64,000 nucleotides of DNA from positions 868,001 through 932,000 of the forward strand of contig NZ_JBEWSZ010000001.1 in assembly GCF_040537815.1 (NCBI RefSeq), given 5' to 3'. Positions 26,398-33,403 of the stretch are shown here, one piece after another. Source of the stretch: Mesorhizobium shangrilense (GTDB taxonomy: Bacteria > Pseudomonadota > Alphaproteobacteria > Rhizobiales > Rhizobiaceae). The notes under the pieces were generated by a model. It had not been told where the DNA came from. It was given only the letters and a program-made list of their open reading frames with translations, and made no database searches. The position numbers and the translations under genes were made by a program. Each line of letters starts with the position of its first letter. Position 1 is the first letter of the stretch.

Positions 26398-27000
26398 TCA
26401 ATAAACCGGTGGCGAAACCACCCAGATGACAACCGCCGGCTCGGACCCCGGATTACGCCAGCGGTAAGGCTTGCCCTCGAAGCGAAAGGAGTCGCCTTCG
26501 CCAAGCCGGTGCCAGACGCCGGATATTTGAATGTCGAACAGTCCGGACGCGACATATCCGGCTTCCTCGGTCGGCCGCCGCGCCTCGGTCTTCAACTCGG
26601 CGCCCGGAGCGAAGACCGAACGCACCATCTCGAAGCTGCCGCCGAGATCGGGCGACAGAAGCTCTTCCACCAGACCCGATTCGTTTGTGCCAAGCGCGCG
26701 ACGCCTGCCGGCGCGCACGACCACGCCGCGCTCGCTTTCCTGGGGCACGTCATGGCTGAAGAACAGGCTGATAGGGACACCGAACAGCTCGGCAAGAGCC
26801 CTGATGTCGCTGAGCGAGGGCGTCGACAGGCCGCGCTCGACCTGGCTGACCCAGCCGACCGAGCGGCCAAGCTTCAACCCGGTCTCGGCAAGCGTCAGCC
26901 CGCGCGCCTTGCGCAGCGCACGAATGTCACCGGCCAGCAGCCTTTCGTCAGGTCCCTGCAATGTCTGGGCTGTAGTTGGAGGCAAAATCGGTCGCTTCAT
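26398..27000 (-). CDS. XRE-cupin transcriptional regulator
   Basis: The 200-residue protein has an N-terminal XRE helix-turn-helix (about 22-80: RALRKARGLTLAETGLKLGR, VSQVERGLSTPSLSDI) and a C-terminal cupin domain (about 125-198) that would sense a small ligand. This is the PuuR/SutR-type layout common in amine and amino-acid catabolism. The start at 26998-27000 is preferred because a longer reading would run through two operator-like repeats. It is transcribed toward the FAD/GcvT operon and away from the nitroreductase gene. Confidence 0.88.
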   Translation of the reverse strand: MKRPILPPTTAQTLQGPDERLLAGDIRALRKARGLTLAETGLKLGRSVGWVSQVERGLSTPSLSDIRALAELFGVPISLFFSHDVPQESERGVVVRAGRRRALGTNESGLVEELLSPDLGGSFEMVRSVFAPGAELKTEARRPTEEAGYVASGLFDIQISGVWHRLGEGDSFRFEGKPYRWRNPGSEPAVVIWVVSPPVY

Positions 27001-27024
27001 GAAAAAATCTACTCGAATTTCATG
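26999..27024. promoter_or_regulatory. Operator-like repeat, copy A (XRE-cupin promoter)
   Basis: The sequence ATGAAAAAATC-TACTC-GAATTTCATG is nearly its own inverse. It overlaps the start codon of the XRE-cupin gene and is repeated 39 bases further upstream. The placement is typical of an autorepressor site. Confidence 0.6.
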
Positions 27025-27037
27025 AGAGAGCAGGCTC

Positions 27038-27063
27038 GTGAAAAAATCAAGTGGATTTTCATG
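27038..27063. promoter_or_regulatory. Operator-like repeat, copy B (XRE-cupin/nitroreductase promoter)
   Basis: GTGAAAAAATC-AAGTG-GATTTTCATG repeats copy A with the same arm layout and a different 5-base centre. The two copies lie 39 bases apart, close to four helical turns, so two dimers could sit on one face of the DNA. Copy B lies between the divergent regulator and nitroreductase genes and could control both. Confidence 0.6.
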
Positions 27064-27166
27064 CACTCACAAGATTTGCTTGCGCGATTTTGGCTGATCA
27101 TGCAAAGGCTCGGCCACGAGCGGCGAGTGGGGACGTCCGGTCGAGACAAAGGCTAAGGGACGGCCC

Positions 27167-27871
27167 ATGCTGGAAAACAACCCCCGGATTGCGGATGAAG
27201 CCGAGATCGTCGACGAGGCGATCATCTCGCGCCGCTCCGTGCGTGCCTTCCTGCCCGATATGGTCGATGACGATACGATCCGCGCCATCCTGGCGGTTGC
27301 CGCCCGTGCGCCATCGGGCACCAACATGCAGCCGTGGAAGGTCTACGTCACCAAGGGCGAGGTCAAGCAGCGGATCACCGACGCCATCCTCAATTCCGGC
27401 ATTCGGGCCGAAAAGGTCGAGTGGGATGAGTATCAGTACTATCCGACACAGTTCTTCGAACCTTATCTGACACGGCGGCGGGCCAATGGCTTCGGGCTCT
27501 ATGGCGCACTCGGCATCGGCCGCCGCGAAGTGGACAAGATGCGCGCCCAGCACGACCGCAACTTCGTCTTCTTCGACGCGCCCGTCGGCATGATCTTCAC
27601 CATCGACCGGCGGCTGAACCAGGGCTCGTGGATCGACTACGGCATGTTCCTGCAGAACATCATGGTCGCGGCGCGGGGCAGGGGTCTGCACACCTGTCCG
27701 CAGGCGGCTTTCGCACCCTATCACCGGCAGATCAGGCCGGTGCTCAACATCCCCGACGAGGAGATCGTCGTCTGCGGCATGGCGCTTGGCCATGAGGACA
27801 CGTCCAAGCCCGAGAACGACTTCCGCACCGACCGCGTGCCGCTGGAAGAATGGGTGACGTTCAGCGAATGA
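27167..27871 (+). CDS. Nitroreductase-family flavoprotein
   Basis: The 234-residue FMN-dependent protein begins with IISRRSVRAFLPDMV and AARAPSGTNMQPWKVYV, the FMN-binding signatures of the nitroreductase family, and ends with GMALGHEDTSKPENDF. Family roles range from nitro and quinone reduction to flavin-dependent dehalogenation or ring reduction. It is divergent from the XRE-cupin regulator and shares its operator region, so it may belong to the same catabolic unit. Its 3' end forms a hairpin with the end of the convergent transporter gene. Confidence 0.87.
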   Translation: MLENNPRIADEAEIVDEAIISRRSVRAFLPDMVDDDTIRAILAVAARAPSGTNMQPWKVYVTKGEVKQRITDAILNSGIRAEKVEWDEYQYYPTQFFEPYLTRRRANGFGLYGALGIGRREVDKMRAQHDRNFVFFDAPVGMIFTIDRRLNQGSWIDYGMFLQNIMVAARGRGLHTCPQAAFAPYHRQIRPVLNIPDEEIVVCGMALGHEDTSKPENDFRTDRVPLEEWVTFSE

Positions 27872-27896
27872 AGCGGCCTGACGGCAGCTTCATTCG
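27865..27896. terminator. Hairpin spanning two convergent stop codons
   Basis: CGAATGAAGC and GCTTCATTCG pair perfectly around a 12-base loop. Each arm contains the stop codon of one of the convergent genes. There is no T-run, so any termination would be weak or Rho-assisted. Confidence 0.35.
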
Positions 27897-29332
27897 GTGT
27901 TCATCTGCATGCCGTGGCCGCTGACATGGGCGCCGTCCTGTGGCGTCAGCCTGAGATAGGCGAACAGCGCGCAAAGCGTGATGACGCCCTCGATCAAGAA
28001 CAAGATCCGGAAGTCGCCGGTCATGGCGGGGCCGCCGCCTGCCAGAAATGACAGCGTCGCCGCGGCCAAGCCGACGCTGATCGCCACTGCCAATTGCCAG
28101 AGAATATAGTAGAGCGCGCTGAAGCGGGCGAGCTGTTCGGGCGCAATGTCGGAGTAGGCAAGGTTTCCAGTCGAGGCCCACTGCACCGAGCGGAAAACGC
28201 CGAAGACGAAGATGTAGGCTAGGACGATCCACACTGGGGTTGTCGCCTGCATCAAGGCGAAACCAGCCACCATGGCGGCAACGATCGGTGTGTTGAAGAC
28301 CAGCACGCGGCGAAAGCCGAAGCGGTTGAGGAGGCGCGGCATGAAGAAGCGCATCACCACCGAACCGACAGCGGCGACAAAGGTCAACGATCCCGCCTGC
28401 ACCGCGCTCATGCCGAAGCCGAGCTGGAACATCAGCGGCAGCAGGAAGGCGACGGAGCTAAGGCCGATCGTGTCCAGCCCGCCACCGGTGAGAAACGAGA
28501 CACGGAAGGTGCGGATGCGCAGAAGCTTGAGGTCGAGCAAGGGATTGCGCACGCGCAGGCAGTAAAACGAGGCAATCGACAGGATGATGACCGCCAATGC
28601 CAGTTCACCGGCGATCATGCCGCCGGCGACGTCCTTCGCCGCCAGTGAATCCATGCCGAAGACCAGCAGGATCATGCCGCTGCCGACCAGCAGAAAGCCC
28701 GGAAAATCGAACGGGGTGCGTACGGGCTTGGTCACCGTCGGGAATAGCGAGGCGGCGAGAATTGCCGCCGCCAGCGCGAACGGCACATTGATGAAGAAAA
28801 TCCAGCGCCAGGAAATGTAGGTGGTCAGCGCGCCGCCGACGAGCGGACCGATCAAAGGCCCGGTTTGGCTGGCCACGGAGATATACATGTTGATCTTCAA
28901 CGTGCGGTTGCGCGGAAAGCTCGACAGGATGACGACCTGGCCGAGCGTGCCCATCAAGGCGCCACCGAAACCCTGCAGGGCGCGGGCGCCGACCAACATC
29001 CATATGTCATTCGACAACCCGCAAAGCGCCGATGAGGCGGCAAATACCAACAAGGCAAAACAATAGACGTTGCGTAGGCCGAAGCGGTCGGCCGCCCAAC
29101 CGCCGAGCGGCATGGAGATGATAAGGCTGGCGACATAGACGGTGATCAGCAGGCCGAGCTGGCTGGGTGGTCGGGCGAGGCTTTCGCCGATTCCAGGCAG
29201 CGCCGTCACCACGACATTCTGGTCGAGGCTGGTCATGAACACGCCGCAGGCAACCGTCAGCGGCAGCAGGAGCATGGCCCTTGCCGAAAAGTCGGCGCGA
29301 TCGGCGGCGCCGGCGGATGCTTCTGCAGTCAT
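27890..29332 (-). CDS. MFS transporter, DHA2 (14-TM drug:H+ antiporter) family
   Basis: The 480-residue protein has about 14 hydrophobic segments and DHA2 signatures: SLDQNVVVTALPGIGESL in helix 1, GWAADRFGLRNVY in loop 2-3, and SQTGPLIGPLVGGALTTYIS in helix 5 (motif C, an antiporter signature). It probably exports toxic compounds using the proton gradient. The ATG at 29330-29332 fits the first helix. A LysR regulator lies immediately upstream on the same strand and may control it. Confidence 0.88.
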   Translation of the reverse strand: MTAEASAGAADRADFSARAMLLLPLTVACGVFMTSLDQNVVVTALPGIGESLARPPSQLGLLITVYVASLIISMPLGGWAADRFGLRNVYCFALLVFAASSALCGLSNDIWMLVGARALQGFGGALMGTLGQVVILSSFPRNRTLKINMYISVASQTGPLIGPLVGGALTTYISWRWIFFINVPFALAAAILAASLFPTVTKPVRTPFDFPGFLLVGSGMILLVFGMDSLAAKDVAGGMIAGELALAVIILSIASFYCLRVRNPLLDLKLLRIRTFRVSFLTGGGLDTIGLSSVAFLLPLMFQLGFGMSAVQAGSLTFVAAVGSVVMRFFMPRLLNRFGFRRVLVFNTPIVAAMVAGFALMQATTPVWIVLAYIFVFGVFRSVQWASTGNLAYSDIAPEQLARFSALYYILWQLAVAISVGLAAATLSFLAGGGPAMTGDFRILFLIEGVITLCALFAYLRLTPQDGAHVSGHGMQMNTE

Positions 29333-29502
29333 GGGGATGTTCGAACCAAACGAATGTGCCGACTCAGAGACGGGTTTTCTACCCTTTGGACCGGCTTTGC
29401 GGCCATTTTGTCGATCATGCTCGCCCGGATTGGATTTCTCTAGCGGCAGAGCCGGCTGGCATTGAGGCCAGATGCTCTTTCTGCTTCGCCAAACGTCGGC
29501 AT

Positions 29503-30405
29503 TCAACCAAGCAGGTGTTGAAGCTGTGCCCGCAGCCATTGGTGCGCGGGATCGCCGTCGCGCCGCTTGTGCCAGATCTGGGTGAATTGAAAGGCTGGAA
29601 TTTCAAAGGGCGGCGCAAACACGCAAAGCCCGTTGCCTGGCGCCGGCAATATCCGGCTGGCTACGGTCAGCACCAGGTCGGTGCCGGCGATCAGGTGGGA
29701 CGCCACGCCCCAATGCGGAATGATCAGGCAGAGCCGCCGCTTGTGGCCCAATTCGGCCAGGGCGATGTCGATCTCGCTGGGGCGATCGGCCCGCAAATGG
29801 ACGAGTGCGTGCGGCCGCTCCAGATAGGCAGCCAGATCCATCGGCGACCTGCCGCCAAGGCTTGCCGCGTCGGCGAGACATGCAAAGCGCTCGTCGAACA
29901 GCCGCTGCGAGCGCACAGACCGATCGAGGTCGGGAAAGACACCAAAGGCAAGATCGATCTCGCCGTCGATGATCTGCGAGATCATAACGTCGCGGCTCGC
30001 CTGGCTGACGACGAGGTCGACATGCGGCGCCTGTGCCCGCATGAGTGGCAACAAAGCCGGCAGCATGACGGCGGCGCCATAATCCGACATGGCAAGGCGA
30101 AACGTCCGGCGCTCCATCGCCGGGTCGAAGCCGGCTGGCGCTAGGAGGTGTCGCATCCGGTCGAGCGCCTCGGCAAGCGCGGGGGCGATTTCCATCGCGC
30201 GCGCCGTCGGCTCCAAGCCTCCCGACCGCCTGACCAGCAGCGGGTCATCGAGAAGGTGGCGCAACCTGGCGAGCGCATGGCTGACGGCGGGCTGGCTCTT
30301 GTTCAGCCGTATTGCCGTGCGCGAGACGTGGCGTTCGGCAAGCAGGGCCTCCAGCACGACGAGCAGATTGAGATCGACACCGGCAAGACTATTCATGCCA
30401 TGCAT
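29503..30405 (-). CDS. LysR-family transcriptional regulator
   Basis: The 300-residue protein has a LysR helix-turn-helix in the first 65 residues (LNLLVVLEALLAERHVSRTA, then LNKSQPAVSHALARLRHLL) and a periplasmic-binding-like effector domain after it. The N-terminus is of the NodD/NahR subgroup (VDLNLLVVLEALL). The ATG at 30403-30405 is chosen; the one at 30396 would also serve. It lies upstream of the DHA2 transporter on the same strand and divergent from the decayed DMT-type gene. Confidence 0.88.
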   Translation of the reverse strand: MHGMNSLAGVDLNLLVVLEALLAERHVSRTAIRLNKSQPAVSHALARLRHLLDDPLLVRRSGGLEPTARAMEIAPALAEALDRMRHLLAPAGFDPAMERRTFRLAMSDYGAAVMLPALLPLMRAQAPHVDLVVSQASRDVMISQIIDGEIDLAFGVFPDLDRSVRSQRLFDERFACLADAASLGGRSPMDLAAYLERPHALVHLRADRPSEIDIALAELGHKRRLCLIIPHWGVASHLIAGTDLVLTVASRILPAPGNGLCVFAPPFEIPAFQFTQIWHKRRDGDPAHQWLRAQLQHLLG

Positions 30406-30467
30406 ATTACTTGTACGATTATCGAATTTCCATACGCAAGTGTGATGATCTAACCCGGCTGATCGAT

Positions 30468-30952
30468 ATGGAGACGATCTCATACCCGGTTCCTTTTCCT
30501 TTCTTTTCGCCGCCTTGCTGGCGGGCGCTGCCGTCCCTTTCCAGGCAGGGACGAACGCCACGCTTGGCCGTCTGCTCGGCCACCCGCTTTGGGCGACCTT
30601 CGTTTCGCTGGGTGTCAGCCTCGTGCTGATCGTCCCGGTGATGATCGCCTTCAGGCTGCCGCTTCCGTCTTTCGGGATGGCGCTCAAGGGTCCGTGGTGG
30701 ATCTGGATCGGCGGCGCGGCAGGCGTGGTCTACATTACCGCCGCATTGCTCCTGGCGCCGAAGCTCGGCGCCGCGAGCTTCATCGTTGCCGTCATCGCCG
30801 GCCAGATGATGAGTTTTGCCCACCGGCCCGTGAATATCGCCCGTTTCGCGGGACTTGCGTTCATCATCGCAGGGCTCGTGGTGACGCAATGGGCAAGCGC
30901 CGTTGCGCCGGCAACCCAACCCGTTTCAAATCCGACCCAGATTGGAGACTAA
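30468..30952 (+). pseudogene. DMT-type (DUF606/YdcZ) membrane protein, probably decayed
   Basis: The recognisable part in frame from 30515 (LLAGAAVPFQAGTNATLGRL, then PWWIWIGGAAGVVYITAALL) belongs to the small DUF606/YdcZ transporters. Two faults are visible. The only nearby ATG (30468-30470) is out of frame with the body and there is no in-frame ATG or GTG, only TTG at 30515 inside the first membrane helix. The family segment between AGQM and PVNIAR is shortened by roughly a dozen residues (AGQMMSFAHRPVNIAR), removing most of a helix. A functional short protein from the TTG cannot be ruled out. Confidence 0.55.
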
Positions 30953-30954
30953 AA

Positions 30955-31365
30955 ATGAAGCCTCATCTCGTCTTGCGCGTCGCGCGGCCGACGAACGATC
31001 TCGCGTCGGTCATCCGCTTCTATCGCGACGGTCTCGGTCTCCAGGAGCTGTTTCGCTTCGACGGCCATGATGGCTTCGACGGCGTCATACTCGGGCAGCC
31101 GGGCGATGCCTATCATTTCGAATTCACCCACGCCCACGGTCACGATGCGGGCAGGGCGCCTACCGCCGACAATCTGGTCGTCCTCTACATGCCGGATCGT
31201 GACGCGTGGGAAACAGCCGTGCGACGGATGAAGGACCATGGCTATGCCCCGGTGGTGTCCTTCAATCCCTATTGGGACAGGCAAGGCGTCACCTTCGAGG
31301 ATTGCGACGGTTATCGCGTTGTCCTGCAGAATGCGGATTGGCGCACAGTTGTGCAGAAGACCTGA
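30955..31365 (+). CDS. VOC-superfamily (glyoxalase/bleomycin-resistance-like) protein
   Basis: The 136-residue single-domain protein has the paired beta-alpha-beta3 layout of the vicinal oxygen chelate family: LRVARPTNDLASVIRFYRDG at the start, YHFEFTHAHGHD in the middle and VTFEDCDGYRVVLQN at the end. These include likely metal ligands His and Glu. It starts 2 bases after the end of the decayed DMT-type gene, with the start ATG at 30955. Function within the family (lyase, dioxygenase or resistance protein) is unknown. Confidence 0.82.
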   Translation: MKPHLVLRVARPTNDLASVIRFYRDGLGLQELFRFDGHDGFDGVILGQPGDAYHFEFTHAHGHDAGRAPTADNLVVLYMPDRDAWETAVRRMKDHGYAPVVSFNPYWDRQGVTFEDCDGYRVVLQNADWRTVVQKT

Positions 31366-31383
31366 TCGGCTTGAGACGCCTGC

Positions 31384-32241
31384 CTAGTGCAGATGCCTAA
31401 GCTTGTCGGGGTTCCTCACCACATAGATTGCCGCGACCTTTCCGTCCTCGATTTCGAGCGCGGTCGTGGAAAACTCGCCATCGGGCTCCAGCGTGATGAA
31501 GCCGGGCAGTCCGTTGATGAAACCGACGCGAACAAGGTTCGAGCTGTTCTCGCGGAAAACGGTCGCCAGATATTCGTGGACCTTCATGACGGCATCGAAG
31601 CCTAAGATCGGTTTTCCTGCTGCCGGACGCTTGCCGCCGCCGTCGGCATGAAGGCTGACGTCAGCCGCCAGCATCGCACCAAGCGCCTTCATGTCACCGC
31701 TGCGCGAGGCGGCGAAAAAGGCCTCGGCGAGCGCGAGGCCGCGCTGTTTTTCCATCTGGAAACGAGGTCGCGTCTCACGGACATGGGCACGTGCGCGGCC
31801 AGCGAGCTGGCGGCAGGTCGCGGGGTCACGCTGGAGGGTGTCCGCGACTTCCTCGAATCCCAGCCCGAACACATCGTGCAGCAGAAAGGCTGCCCGCTCG
31901 AGCGGAGAAAGGCGCTCCAGCGCAAGCATCAGCGGCAAGGTGACGTCTTCCTCTTCGTTGTCCTCGACGAGAGGATCGGGAAGCCAGGGCCCGATATAGG
32001 TCTCACGCTGGTGTCGCGCGGATTTGAGCTGATCGAGGCAAAGCCGCGTCACCGTGCGGCGCAGGAACGCCTCGGGTTCGCGCACATCGCCGCGGTCGGC
32101 CCTCATCCAGCGGATGAAGGCCTCCTGCACCATATCCTCGGCGTCGGCCACGGAGCCGAGCATGCGGTAGGCGACCCGCATCAGCTTCGGACGCAGCGGC
32201 TCGAAGGCCGCCGCTGCATCCTCTGGCAGTGGGCTCGTCAT
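31384..32241 (-). CDS. sigJ: ECF41-type sigma factor with SnoaL-like C-terminal domain
   Basis: The 285-residue protein has sigma region 2 (LMRVAYRMLGSVADAEDMVQ), region 4 (LSPLERAAFLLHDVFGLGFE) and a C-terminal SnoaL-like extension of about 110 residues. The extension shows the ECF41 marks DGGGK and YVVRNPDKLRHLH. In this family the extension replaces an anti-sigma factor and controls activity. ECF41 genes typically sit beside a carboxymuconolactone decarboxylase-like gene, exactly as here: the AhpD-like gene overlaps its start (TGATG). Confidence 0.92.
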   Translation of the reverse strand: MTSPLPEDAAAAFEPLRPKLMRVAYRMLGSVADAEDMVQEAFIRWMRADRGDVREPEAFLRRTVTRLCLDQLKSARHQRETYIGPWLPDPLVEDNEEEDVTLPLMLALERLSPLERAAFLLHDVFGLGFEEVADTLQRDPATCRQLAGRARAHVRETRPRFQMEKQRGLALAEAFFAASRSGDMKALGAMLAADVSLHADGGGKRPAAGKPILGFDAVMKVHEYLATVFRENSSNLVRVGFINGLPGFITLEPDGEFSTTALEIEDGKVAAIYVVRNPDKLRHLH

Positions 32242-32714
32242 CAGGCGGCCGCCGCCTTGGCCGCGGACTTTACCGCCGCCGGATCGGTCCAGGCACCGAA
32301 ACCAACCGCGAGGCGGTTGTAGCCGTTGATGACATTGATCATCAATGTGAGCTTCACCTGCTCCTCATCCGTGAACTCGGCTTTCAAGGCGCTATAGGCA
32401 CTTTCGTGCGTATGCCCTTCGGAGAGCCGTGTCATCGCCTCGGTCCAACTCAGGGCGGCGCGTTCACGATCGGTGTAGCAGGGCGCCTCGCGCCAGGCCG
32501 ACACCAGATAGATGCGCTGCTCGGTTTCTCCGTTTTCGCGCGCAAACACCGTATGCATATTGAGGCAGTTGGCGCAGCCGTTGATCTGCGAGGCCCTGAT
32601 CTTCACAAGCTCGCTCAGGCTCGGCTCGAGGCTGGAGGAAATGGCAAAGGCCGCGCGCTGCCATTCCTTCATCAGTGCGGGGGCGGCGGTAAGAAAATCA
32701 AGTTTGGCGGTCAT
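32241..32714 (-). CDS. Carboxymuconolactone decarboxylase / AhpD-like protein
   Basis: The 157-residue protein carries the alkylhydroperoxidase redox motif INGCANCLNMH (CxxC plus His) and the AhpD-like helical fold. The ATG at 32712-32714 is preferred over that at 32721-32723 because AGAAGG lies 9 bases upstream of it. It is probably the main target and partner of the ECF41 sigma factor encoded by the overlapping next gene, acting in defence against oxidants, although physiological substrates for this group are not known. Confidence 0.88.
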   Translation of the reverse strand: MTAKLDFLTAAPALMKEWQRAAFAISSSLEPSLSELVKIRASQINGCANCLNMHTVFARENGETEQRIYLVSAWREAPCYTDRERAALSWTEAMTRLSEGHTHESAYSALKAEFTDEEQVKLTLMINVINGYNRLAVGFGAWTDPAAVKSAAKAAAA

Positions 32715-32815
32715 GATCGGCATCCTTCTGTTGGTTGCGAGATCATGACGAGTGAGAAACCGCCGATGTGACATGGACGGCGATTTTCTTGCACGCCGCC
32801 AGGGATGACGCCGCC

Positions 32816-33403
32816 CTAGACCACCTCGTAGCCGACCTCGTCGGCGGCGTGACACAGCGCTTTCCAGAAGGACCGGGCGAACGAGCGGAAGACATAAATG
32901 TCGAACTGGTCGGCGCCGGTGCGCTGGATCTGCGCGAAGACATCGTGATGAACGGTCGAGCGGCCCGCGCCGACGGGGAAAGCCGGCAGCGCGAAGTCGA
33001 TGGCGAAGAATTTCGCCAGCACCCATTCGGCTTTCGGTCCCGCGATGCGGATGGCGGTGCGGCCGTGCGAAAGATCAGTCACCGTGCCGATGGCTGAAGT
33101 CACGACCTTGGCAAAGGCCGCGGCCAGGCCCTCGGCCTCGTCAACCACGGTGAATTTTCCCGGCGCGAAGCCGAACACTGATCTCACCCCATCGGTGCTT
33201 CCGCCGCCGGCGCCATCGGGCAAGGCAAGGCCGGTAACCGCGCGGATGCCGGCCATCAGCGTCTTTTCCTCGCCCGGCCATGCGGCGAGTTGCACGATAG
33301 AGCCCGGACTCGTTTCGGAGAGAATGACATCGATGCCATTCTCGAAATTGCCGTGCGAGCCGGGGCGCAGTTCCGGCTCCAGCGGGGATTGACGATCAAC
33401 CAT
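32816..33403 (-). CDS. soxG: Sarcosine oxidase gamma subunit
   Basis: The 195-residue protein is the small GcvT-like subunit of heterotetrameric sarcosine oxidase. Typical segments are RAVTGLALPDG, SVFGFAPGKFTVVDEAE, TDLSHGRTAIRIAGPKAEWV and the end FIYVFRSFARSFWKAL-like (DIYVFRSFARSFWKALCHAA). The start overlaps the soxA stop by 8 bases. It is the last gene of soxBDAG. Confidence 0.92.
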   Translation of the reverse strand: MVDRQSPLEPELRPGSHGNFENGIDVILSETSPGSIVQLAAWPGEEKTLMAGIRAVTGLALPDGAGGGSTDGVRSVFGFAPGKFTVVDEAEGLAAAFAKVVTSAIGTVTDLSHGRTAIRIAGPKAEWVLAKFFAIDFALPAFPVGAGRSTVHHDVFAQIQRTGADQFDIYVFRSFARSFWKALCHAADEVGYEVV

